Shown here piece by piece: positions 8,677 through 15,352 of a DNA stretch of 30,947 bases. The notes under the pieces were generated by a model, which was not told where the DNA came from, did not search any database, and saw nothing but the letters and a program-made list of their open reading frames with translations. The first letter of the stretch is position 1. Each line of letters starts with the position of its first letter. This stretch comes from a bacterium (lineage in GTDB: Bacteria > Electryoneota > Electryoneia > Electryoneales > Electryoneaceae). The translations under genes and the position numbers were made by a program. The stretch covers positions 1 through 30,947 of the forward strand of contig JANQEY010000266.1 in assembly GCA_028278125.1 (NCBI GenBank), in the 5' to 3' direction.

Positions 8677-10089
8677 ATGGTTATCGGTGAATTTATGCTG
8701 AACGCCGATGTTGTTGTCATCGGTGGTGGACCGGGTGGCTATGTGGCTGCGATCAGGGCAGCTGATCTCGGCAAAAACGTTATTGTTGTCGAGGAACGTA
8801 AAGAACTGGGTGGTGTTTGCCTCACGGAAGGCTGTATTCCGTCCAAAACCCTGATCCATGCCGTTGAACTGGCAAATGACATGCGCGATTCGGAAAAACT
8901 CGGCCTGGTTCATGACGGGATAAAATTTGATATACCAAAACTCAGATCATGGACTGAATCCGTAGTTGGTTCCTTAACCTCAGGCGTTGAAACGCTTTTG
9001 TCAAAACGTGATATAGAAATAGTTCGTGGTCATGCCCGGTTTGTGGAAAAGAATAAACTGCATATCGAAGGCGCCAATACTTTTATCGAATTTAAACATG
9101 CAATTATCGCAACAGGTTCAAGAATAAATGAACTTCCCGGCGATTATGATCTCCCACTCTGGAGTTCCGCTGAAGCTTTAAAAATTCCTGAAGTTCCTGA
9201 GAAACTTCTTGTCGTGGGTGGTGGCTATATCGGCCTCGAGATGGGACTGGTATACGCAGGACTCGGCAGCAAAGTAACAATGGTTGAGTTTATGCCCAGC
9301 TTGTTGGCAGGTGTTGATCATGACCTTGTTAATGTTGTAGTGAAAAACTGTAAAAAGCGTTTCGCGCATATCCTGACTGATTCCAAGGTTGTTGGAGTTG
9401 AGAAGAATGGAACCGGCTACAAGGTTGAAATAGAACACGAAGGTAAAAAGTCCAGCGATACATATGACCAGGTCCTGGTAGCAATCGGGCGTAAGCCGAA
9501 TACCGATGACATAGGACTGGAAAAGGTAGGAATCAAGGTCGATGATCATGGATTGATAGAGACGGATGGCGAATGCCGTACATCCGTTAAAAACATCTTC
9601 GCTATCGGAGACGTGACACATGGTCCTGCCCTGGCGCATAAAGCAAGCCGTGAAGGTAAAGTGGCTGCTGAAGTGATCGCCGGGCATAAATCAGCGTTTG
9701 ATAATGTCGCGGTTCCTGCAGTTGTTTTTACCGATCCTGAAATCGCCTGGACCGGCCTCACCGAACGTGAAGCGAAAGAAAAAGGTATCGAGATCAAAAC
9801 CGGCCGTTTTCCATTGACAGCTCTTGGACGTGCCAAGAGTGTCGGGCACACTGAAGGGTTTGTAAAGGTTATTATAGATCCGGAAACTGAACGGATTCTC
9901 GGGGTGGGAATTGTGGGACAGCACGCGTCAGAATTGATTTCTGAAGGCAACCTGGCTGTTGAAATGGGTGCCACGGTTGAAGACCTGATTGTCAGTATTC
10001 ATCCGCACCCGACATTCTCAGAATCGATCATGGAAGCGGCAGAAGCTGCTGTTGGTGATCCGATTCACCTGTTACCAAAGAAAAAATAG
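8677..10089 (+). CDS. lpdA: Dihydrolipoamide dehydrogenase (E3)
   Basis: 470 residues, normal length. FAD-binding GxGPGGYVAA motif at residues 16-25; redox-active disulfide Cys48/Cys53 in GGVCLTEGCIPSK, where the common Asn after Cys-Leu is Thr; second Rossmann motif VVGGGYIGLEMG for NAD; FAD-closing AIGDVTHGPALAHKA; and the C-terminal catalytic HPHPTFSE with His444 and Glu449. It reoxidises dihydrolipoamide on E2 and makes NADH. It is the only E3 here and follows two E2 genes, so it likely serves both complexes. ATG 8677 has a GGGGGGA ribosome site at 8664-8670; an in-frame ATG at 8695 is possible but has no better site. Confidence 0.95.
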   Translation: MVIGEFMLNADVVVIGGGPGGYVAAIRAADLGKNVIVVEERKELGGVCLTEGCIPSKTLIHAVELANDMRDSEKLGLVHDGIKFDIPKLRSWTESVVGSLTSGVETLLSKRDIEIVRGHARFVEKNKLHIEGANTFIEFKHAIIATGSRINELPGDYDLPLWSSAEALKIPEVPEKLLVVGGGYIGLEMGLVYAGLGSKVTMVEFMPSLLAGVDHDLVNVVVKNCKKRFAHILTDSKVVGVEKNGTGYKVEIEHEGKKSSDTYDQVLVAIGRKPNTDDIGLEKVGIKVDDHGLIETDGECRTSVKNIFAIGDVTHGPALAHKASREGKVAAEVIAGHKSAFDNVAVPAVVFTDPEIAWTGLTEREAKEKGIEIKTGRFPLTALGRAKSVGHTEGFVKVIIDPETERILGVGIVGQHASELISEGNLAVEMGATVEDLIVSIHPHPTFSESIMEAAEAAVGDPIHLLPKKK

Positions 10090-10102
10090 TAGCTGATTGA
10101 AA

Positions 10103-10744
10103 ATGCAAACCAGTGAGCAGCTTGAGATAAAACCTTTCGAGTTTGACCAGGACTTGCTTGATTCAGTAAAAACTACAGGCAAGCCGGGAATGAAAGTCTA
10201 TTCATTTCCTGAAACTGCCGTTGTTTTAGGACGGGGCAGTAATCCTGAAGAAGAACTCGAAGTTGATAACTGTTTACAGGAAGGTTTAACTATCTATAAA
10301 AGACCGGGTGGCGGGTGTTCAGTGCTTCTTGATCCGGGAAACCTGGTTGTATCAACAGCATTTCCGGTAGAGGGTTTAAAGGATACAAAACTCTGGTTCA
10401 ATAGATGTACATCATGGTTGGTTGACGGACTAAAAACAGTTGGTATTGGTGATGTTTATGACGATGGCATCTCAGACCTCGTTATAGACAATAAAAAAAT
10501 TGCCGGATCAGCGTTTTACAGGATGAAGGGATTCGCGTATTACACGGCTTCATTGATGGTGAATCCAGACATTGAGAAGATGCAGAAAATGCTGAAGCAT
10601 CCTCCTCGAGAACCGGACTACAGGGAAGGAAGAATCCATAAAGAATTTGTTATCTCACTTTCCCAGGTTTCGAAATATAATTCAGCTCCACAACTTCTTG
10701 CTTCATTGCTGGAAGTATTAAAAATAGAAGATTTAGTTAATTAA
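10103..10744 (+). CDS. Lipoate-protein ligase A / lipoyl-octanoyl transferase family protein, short form
   Basis: 213 residues of the BPL/LplA/LipB fold. It shows the lipoate pocket motif RPGGGCSVLLDPGNL starting at Arg67 and the catalytic-type lysine in NKKIAGSA (Lys132 in this numbering), as in LplA. It attaches lipoate, or transfers octanoate or lipoyl groups, to the E2 lysine. It lacks the extra C-terminal accessory domain of E. coli LplA, so it resembles archaeal-type LplA, which needs a partner, or the LipM/LipL transferases; the sequence alone does not separate these. It sits 13 bases after lpd, so it likely modifies SucB Lys43 and PdhC Lys42. There is no good Shine-Dalgarno; an in-frame TTG at 10097 is another possible start. 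Confidence 0.78.
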   Translation: MQTSEQLEIKPFEFDQDLLDSVKTTGKPGMKVYSFPETAVVLGRGSNPEEELEVDNCLQEGLTIYKRPGGGCSVLLDPGNLVVSTAFPVEGLKDTKLWFNRCTSWLVDGLKTVGIGDVYDDGISDLVIDNKKIAGSAFYRMKGFAYYTASLMVNPDIEKMQKMLKHPPREPDYREGRIHKEFVISLSQVSKYNSAPQLLASLLEVLKIEDLVN

Positions 10745-10794
10745 AATGATTAACAGGTCAAAACAAAAAAAGACTCTAGCAAAAAGGGCTTCCA

Positions 10795-11952
10795 ATGATT
10801 ATCGGAATTCCAAAAGAAACATACCCCGGGGAAACTCGTGTGGCACTGGTTCCGGAACTTGTCAAGAAACTACAAAAGAAAGAGCTGAGTGTCCGAATGG
10901 AAACTGGTGCAGGCGTCGACGCAGGATTCCCGGACGAAGCGTACTCGGAAAAAGGCGCAGAAATAGTACAATCACGAAAAGAGGTTTTTGAATCAGACAT
11001 TGTTCTCCAGGTTCGTACCCTGGGTACAAACGATGACCAGGGAAAACCTGATCTCGAACTGATGAAACAGGGACAGGTCATCATTGGAATGTCTGATCCC
11101 CTGGTTTCAACGGGTGCTATGAAATCATTGGCTGAGAAGGGTGTTACCAGCTTCGCGCTTGAACTTGTCCCGCGTATCACACGTGCGCAAAGCATGGATG
11201 TTCTTTCATCGATGGCGACAGTTGCCGGATATAAGGCGGTTCTCTGGTCTGCAGAACATCTGCCGAAGTTTTTCCCGATGTTCATGACCGCTGCGGGTAC
11301 TATTTCACCATCAAAAGTGTTTGTAATCGGGGCTGGTGTTGCCGGATTACAAGCGATCGCCAGCGCGAAACGGCTTGGAGCAGTTGTCAGCGCTTATGAT
11401 GTCCGTCCTGTTGTCAAAGAACAGGTGGAAAGCCTTGGCGGATCATTCGTGGAGATGGAGCTTGAGACTGAAACTTCACAGGATTCAGGCGGTTACGCAA
11501 AGGCGATGGGCGAAGATTTTTATAAAAAACAAAGGGAGCTGATGACTAAAGTAGTAGCGGACAACGATGTTGTCATTACTACAGCGGCAGTTCCCGGTAA
11601 AAAAGCTCCAGTTCTTATAACTGCCGAGATGGTAAAAGGTATGGCACCTGGTTCTGTGATTGTCGATATCGCCGCTGAAACAGGCGGAAATTGTGAATTG
11701 ACGAAGGCAGGGGAGATTGTGGAGCAACATGGTGTAACTATTGTTGGCCCAGTAAATATTCCTGCTTCCGTTCCCTATCATGCCAGCCAGATGTATGCCC
11801 GAAATATTACAACTTTCCTTTTCAACATGTTCGATTCGGAAGGAAAATTCGGGATAAATGTTGATGATGAAATTGTGAAAGATTCGATGATTACCCAGGA
11901 TGGAAAAATTGTAAACACCCGTGTCCTGGAAGCGATGGAAAATCAGAAATAA
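10795..11952 (+). CDS. pntAA: Proton-translocating NAD(P) transhydrogenase, alpha-1 subunit (soluble NAD(H)-binding domain I)
   Basis: 385 residues, matching the separate domain I subunit found in split (three-gene) transhydrogenases such as that of Rhodospirillum. The N-terminus IGIPKETYPGETRVAL and the SMDVLSSMATVAGY stretch are family signatures, as in the related alanine dehydrogenases. The NAD-binding Rossmann site is at GAGVAGLQAIASAKRLGA followed by YDVRP. There is no membrane segment. It delivers hydride from NADH to the NADP-binding domain of PntB. Two membrane subunits follow at once, which excludes alanine dehydrogenase. AAAAGGG before the ATG is a modest ribosome site. Confidence 0.93.
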   Translation: MIIGIPKETYPGETRVALVPELVKKLQKKELSVRMETGAGVDAGFPDEAYSEKGAEIVQSRKEVFESDIVLQVRTLGTNDDQGKPDLELMKQGQVIIGMSDPLVSTGAMKSLAEKGVTSFALELVPRITRAQSMDVLSSMATVAGYKAVLWSAEHLPKFFPMFMTAAGTISPSKVFVIGAGVAGLQAIASAKRLGAVVSAYDVRPVVKEQVESLGGSFVEMELETETSQDSGGYAKAMGEDFYKKQRELMTKVVADNDVVITTAAVPGKKAPVLITAEMVKGMAPGSVIVDIAAETGGNCELTKAGEIVEQHGVTIVGPVNIPASVPYHASQMYARNITTFLFNMFDSEGKFGINVDDEIVKDSMITQDGKIVNTRVLEAMENQK

Positions 11953-11973
11953 TTATCCTTAAGGGAGATAGAG

Positions 11974-12255
11974 ATGTCTGAACTTGTAACATTGCTGACG
12001 GTTTTTGTGTTGGCAATATTTGTGGGATTTGAGATCATCACAAAGGTCCCCCCCACATTACACACTCCGTTGATGTCCGGATCCAACGCGATATCCGGGA
12101 TCACCATCATCGGCGCGCTGGTGATAGCGGGTAATATGGACAATCCCCAGTTGGCAAAATACCTGGCAATGGTGGCGGTAATTTTTGCTACCATCAACGT
12201 AGTCGGTGGATTCCTGGTTACTGACAGGATGCTTAAAATGTTCAAGAAGAAGTAG
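11974..12255 (+). CDS. pntAB: NAD(P) transhydrogenase alpha-2 subunit (membrane part)
   Basis: 93 residues with about three to four hydrophobic helices: an N-terminal segment (LVTLLTVFVLAIFVGFEII), a middle IIGALVIAG segment and a MVAVIFATINVVGGFLV segment. The family signature TKVPPTLHTPLMSGSNAISGI sits between the first two helices, written here as its key pieces VPPTLHTPLM and SNAISGI. It supplies the part of membrane domain II that is fused to PntA in E. coli. It begins 21 bases after pntAA with a strong AAGGGAG ribosome site and is followed 8 bases later by pntB. Confidence 0.94.
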   Translation: MSELVTLLTVFVLAIFVGFEIITKVPPTLHTPLMSGSNAISGITIIGALVIAGNMDNPQLAKYLAMVAVIFATINVVGGFLVTDRMLKMFKKK

Positions 12256-12263
12256 GGGCTGCC

Positions 12264-13820
12264 ATGTTAAACTCAAATATTGTCAATATCGCGTATGTCC
12301 TGGCGGCCGTTCTTTTCATCCTCGACCTGAAGTGGATGGCTCACCCGAGAACAGCAGTTCGTGGAAACAGGACAGGTATCCTGGCGATGATTATCGCTAT
12401 TGCTGTTACCCTCCTCAGCGGAAAATTCGAATTCCAGTTTATCCTAATAGGGGTAGCAATTGGGGCTGTGATCGGGGCTATTGCGGCAATGCGTGTCGCC
12501 ATGACTTCGATGCCGGAAATGGTTGGATTATTTAACGGTTTTGGTGGTGGTGCTTCAATCCTCGTAGCTGGTTCTGCGCTTGTAGCCGCAACCCATGGAA
12601 TGCAGCTCCAGGAAGCATCCATGCAGATGAGAATAGCGACCGTACTGTCAGGAATTATCGGTTCAGTGACCTTCTTCGGAAGCTACGTCGCATTTGGTAA
12701 ACTTGCCGAGTTCCTGGCTGTTAAATGGAAACTCTACACCTGGCAGAAGATAATCAAGTACGGCTTCTCGCTGCTGGTTGTAGCCGGTGGTGCCTGGCTG
12801 GGATATGCTTATTATGCGGAAAATCTCGCCCTGGCACTGGTACTGGTTGTTTCTGCTATCCTGATTGCCCTGATCCTGTTGAGTAAAAAAGCCATCTTCC
12901 CGGGTATGAATATCCTGAAAATGGGAACGACGATAGTTGCAATCGGACTGGGAGTTTTTGTTGTCCTGAATCCGGGAAATACTCTTCTATTCTGGGCGCT
13001 GGTGGCAGTTGCCGGTGTGCTTGGCGTAGTCCTGACTTTCTCCATCGGCGGCGCTGATATGCCGGTAGTAATCGCGCTTTTGAATTCCTATTCAGGCCTT
13101 GCCGCAGCAGCGACAGGATTTGTTATCAACAACACTGTCCTGATTATATCCGGTTCTCTTGTAGGTGCCTCAGGTATTATCCTTACCAACATCATGTGTA
13201 AGGCGATGAACCGTTCGCTGGCAAACGTGTTGTTCGGAACACTCGGACCGACAGCGGACACTCCCGACGCCGATGAGGTATATAAAACCGTCAAGTCCAC
13301 TTCCGCGGAAGAAGTGGCGATGGTGCTGGAAACAGCACGGAAGGTTATGCTTGTTCCCGGTTATGGGATGGCTGTAAGCCAGGCGCAACATGTTGTTCGT
13401 GACCTCGGAAACCTGCTGGAGTCTAAGTTTAATGCTGAAGTAGAGTATGCAATTCACCCTGTCGCCGGAAGAATGCCGGGACATATGAATGTCCTCCTTG
13501 CAGAAGCAAATGTGCCATATGACAAGCTCAAGGAAATGGATGAGGTCAACAGCACAATGGCGCAGGTTGATGCGGTTATTGTGGTTGGTGCTAATGACGT
13601 TGTAAATCCTGTCGCCCGTACCGATCCAAACAGCCCGATCGCCGGAATGCCGATTATAGATGTTGATAAGGCAAAAACTGTCATCGTCATCAAACGTAGC
13701 CTGAGTCCAGGTTTTGCAGGGATTCCTAATCCGTTGTTCGCATTGGAAAACACACTGATGTTCTTCAATGATGGTAAAAAGGCATTTGTGGAGTTAATTG
13801 AAGCTGTTAAGGAAACCTAA
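12264..13820 (+). CDS. pntB: NAD(P) transhydrogenase beta subunit (membrane domain II and NADP-binding domain III)
   Basis: 518 residues. The first ~320 are strongly hydrophobic with about nine membrane helices and include the GxFNGFGGGAS stretch and the SYSGLAAAATGF segment that help line the proton path. The C-terminal ~180 residues form the NADP(H) domain with VPGYGMAVSQAQH, HPVAGRMPGHMNVLLAEA, VGANDVVNP and KRSLSPGFAGIPNPLF. It uses the proton gradient to drive NADH to NADPH transfer. Coming last after the dehydrogenase genes, it links their NADH output to biosynthetic reducing power. An AGGGG ribosome site precedes the ATG, and a terminator follows. Confidence 0.96.
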   Translation: MLNSNIVNIAYVLAAVLFILDLKWMAHPRTAVRGNRTGILAMIIAIAVTLLSGKFEFQFILIGVAIGAVIGAIAAMRVAMTSMPEMVGLFNGFGGGASILVAGSALVAATHGMQLQEASMQMRIATVLSGIIGSVTFFGSYVAFGKLAEFLAVKWKLYTWQKIIKYGFSLLVVAGGAWLGYAYYAENLALALVLVVSAILIALILLSKKAIFPGMNILKMGTTIVAIGLGVFVVLNPGNTLLFWALVAVAGVLGVVLTFSIGGADMPVVIALLNSYSGLAAAATGFVINNTVLIISGSLVGASGIILTNIMCKAMNRSLANVLFGTLGPTADTPDADEVYKTVKSTSAEEVAMVLETARKVMLVPGYGMAVSQAQHVVRDLGNLLESKFNAEVEYAIHPVAGRMPGHMNVLLAEANVPYDKLKEMDEVNSTMAQVDAVIVVGANDVVNPVARTDPNSPIAGMPIIDVDKAKTVIVIKRSLSPGFAGIPNPLFALENTLMFFNDGKKAFVELIEAVKET

Positions 13821-13844
13821 CTGTTAGTTATGTAGTATAAATAA

Positions 13845-13865
13845 TAAAGATTGAGACGATCTTTA
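13845..13865 (+). other. Small hairpin just after pntB
   Basis: TAAAGAT (13845-13851) pairs with ATCTTTA (13859-13865) around a 7-base loop; no T-run follows. It stands just before the stronger terminator and may stabilise the transcript end. Confidence 0.35.
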
Positions 13866-13872
13866 TAAGTAG

Positions 13873-13909
13873 AAGCCATAATCAATTAGTAGTCGATTGT
13901 GGCTTTTTT
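13873..13909 (+). terminator. Intrinsic terminator of the pdh-lpd-pnt transcript
   Basis: AAGCCATAATC (13873-13883) pairs with GATTGTGGCTT (13895-13905) with one T-G wobble and an 11-base loop, followed by a T-run to 13909. It lies 52 bases after pntB and 54 before the next gene, ending the long metabolic transcript. Confidence 0.8.
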
Positions 13910-13962
13910 ATGAGATGCAAAGTTTAATCTATGTAAGACGGGAACATTGATCGGAGTCAACT

Positions 13963-15039
13963 ATGAAGAGATATATCAATTTCATGACAATTCTTTTACT
14001 CCTGGTCGTAATTTCACCGGAAACTGGGTTTTCGGTTGACAAATATAAAGGATATAAAAAAATGGCTATCGCGACTTTTGCCGGTGGATGCTTCTGGTGC
14101 ATGGAACCTCCTTTTCATAACCTCGAAGGAGTTGAGGAGGTAATTTCAGGCTACACTGGTGGTGATGTCAGCTATCCAAGCTATAACCAGGTGACTTCCG
14201 GATCAACCGGGCACTATGAAGCTGTTCGGGTTATTTATAATCCAAATATAGTCACTTACGAGGAACTATTGGAGACATTCTGGCGGAATATTGATCCGAC
14301 GGACAGTTACGGGCAGTTTGCCGACAGGGGATCTCAATATAAAACTGCAATCCTTTACCATGACGATGAGCAGAAACGCCTGGCGCAAGAATCAAAAAAA
14401 GAACTCGCGGATTCCAGAAAGTTTTCCAAACCAATCAGGACAGAAATTCTCGAAGCAGATGATTTCTTTGATGCTGAAGAGTATCACCAGGATTATTACC
14501 TGAAAAATCCGGATCATTATAACCGGTACAAGGAGGGATCAGGACGTGCCGGTTTCCTGAAAAAGAATTGGTCTGAAGTAAAGAAGAAAGAAAAAGAGAA
14601 ACGAGATTTTGGTGATATGGAAAATAAAAAGAGCCTTCTCTCTCCCATACAGTTCCATGTTACCCAGGAATGCGGAACAGAACCGCCATTTAATAACGAA
14701 TACTGGGATAACAAGGAAGAGGGTATTTATGTTGACGTGGTCAGTGGTGAAGTGTTATTCAGCTCTGTCGACAAGTATGATTCAGGCACAGGCTGGCCGA
14801 GTTTTTCAAATTCAATTAAATCTGAAAACATAGTCAGCAAGGAAGACCGTTCACATGGAATGGTAAGAACTGAAGTTCGCAGCGCCGGAGCTGATTCTCA
14901 CCTGGGACATTTGTTTGATGATAACCATTCTCCAACAGGCATGAGATATTGTATCAATTCTGCATCCCTTCTCTTTATCCCACGTGATCAACTGGCTGAA
15001 AAGGGATATGGTGATTTTGAGAAGTTGTTCAGTAAATAA
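13963..15039 (+). CDS. msrAB: Exported methionine sulfoxide reductase MsrA-MsrB fusion
   Basis: 358 residues. The first ~24 form a signal-like segment (Lys-Arg, then a hydrophobic TILLLLVVI core), so the protein is probably exported. The MsrA domain (about 34-195) has the catalytic Cys43 in GGCFWC and GYTGG; it reduces methionine-S-sulfoxide. The MsrB domain (about 215-355) reduces the R form: [21 protein letters not shown] and the nucleophile Cys330 in RYCINSASL, with Cys237 (QECGTE) as a likely resolving Cys. The two CxxC zinc pairs of many MsrBs are missing (VDVV and SAGAD stand there). ATG 13963 has GGAG six bases upstream. An internal ATG at 14062 (Met34) with AAAGGA before it could give a form without the signal. 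Confidence 0.93.
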   Translation: MKRYINFMTILLLLVVISPETGFSVDKYKGYKKMAIATFAGGCFWCMEPPFHNLEGVEEVISGYTGGDVSYPSYNQVTSGSTGHYEAVRVIYNPNIVTYEELLETFWRNIDPTDSYGQFADRGSQYKTAILYHDDEQKRLAQESKKELADSRKFSKPIRTEILEADDFFDAEEYHQDYYLKNPDHYNRYKEGSGRAGFLKKNWSEVKKKEKEKRDFGDMENKKSLLSPIQFHVTQECGTEPPFNNEYWDNKEEGIYVDVVSGEVLFSSVDKYDSGTGWPSFSNSIKSENIVSKEDRSHGMVRTEVRSAGADSHLGHLFDDNHSPTGMRYCINSASLLFIPRDQLAEKGYGDFEKLFSK

Positions 15040-15137
15040 GTACCTTTAATTTATTTTAACCTCATATCTATCCGGTATATAAAACGGACGATATGTATAT
15101 TGACAAGTATATTATCGATAAAACAAACGACGCTGGA

Positions 15138-15156
15138 TCCCCGATCAGGTCGGGGA
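15138..15156. repeat. Palindromic element, CCCCGA/TCGGGG type
   Basis: TCCCCGA (15138-15144) pairs with TCGGGGA (15150-15156) around TCAGG. Read on the minus strand it has the GTC-GTCCCCGACCTGATCGGGGATCC form of palindromes common between genes in many bacterial genomes. This is pattern recognition, with no database match behind it. Confidence 0.6.
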
Positions 15157-15181
15157 CGACACCGAGGTTTCTTTGCCAGGT

Positions 15182-15220
15182 GAGTAGCCCGGGTAGTCCG
15201 CTGGATAGCGGATACCCGGG
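15182..15220 (-). repeat. REP-like palindrome, unit 1 (reverse orientation)
   Basis: GAGTAG is followed by CCCGGGTA (15188-15195), a bulged G, TCCGCT (15197-15202), a GGAT loop, AGCGGA (15207-15212) and TACCCGGG (15213-15220). This is a long near-perfect hairpin of 14 base pairs. The GAGTAGCCCGGG border is the reverse complement of the border of units 2 and 3. Confidence 0.7.
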
Positions 15221-15249
15221 TTTAATATTTGAGATTATTAAAGAAAATT

Positions 15250-15284
15250 CCCGGATTCGCTTTAATGCGCAATCCGGGCTACTC
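15250..15284 (+). repeat. REP-like palindrome, unit 2
   Basis: CCCGGATT (15250-15257) pairs with AATCCGGG (15271-15278), with GC/GC inside, and ends in CTACTC. It shares the CCGGGCTACTC border with unit 3 and differs from it by compensating changes in the stem (GGATT/AATCC against GGGTT/AACCC). Confidence 0.65.
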
Positions 15285-15293
15285 TCTAAATAA

Positions 15294-15328
15294 CCCGGGT
15301 TCGCAGTGCTGCGCAACCCGGGCTACTC
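15294..15328 (+). repeat. REP-like palindrome, unit 3
   Basis: CCCGGGTT (15294-15301) pairs with AACCCGGG (15315-15322), with an inner CGCAG/CTGCG stem, and ends in CTACTC. It is the copy nearest the minus-strand peptidase gene and could help end that transcript, since the minus strand continues into a T-rich stretch. Confidence 0.65.
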
Positions 15329-15352
15329 TTAATACATCAAATTATTATTCTT

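Noticed and set aside
9178..9974. Two long minus-strand ORFs inside lpdA
   Set aside because: Both are antisense to a well-conserved E3 coding sequence and show no recognisable domain.
10746..10991. 81-codon ORF starting between the lipoate ligase gene and pntAA
   Set aside because: It overlaps pntAA for most of its length in another frame, its product is low-complexity Lys/Arg/Gly, and it has no ribosome site or family features.
10795..11952. Alanine dehydrogenase
   Set aside because: The N-terminal motifs are shared, but pntAB and pntB follow directly and the length and Rossmann context fit transhydrogenase alpha-1.
15100..15130. Promoter with TTGACA at 15100
   Set aside because: No -10 at a usable distance (TATTAT is only a few bases away) and no plus-strand gene follows before the convergent peptidase gene.
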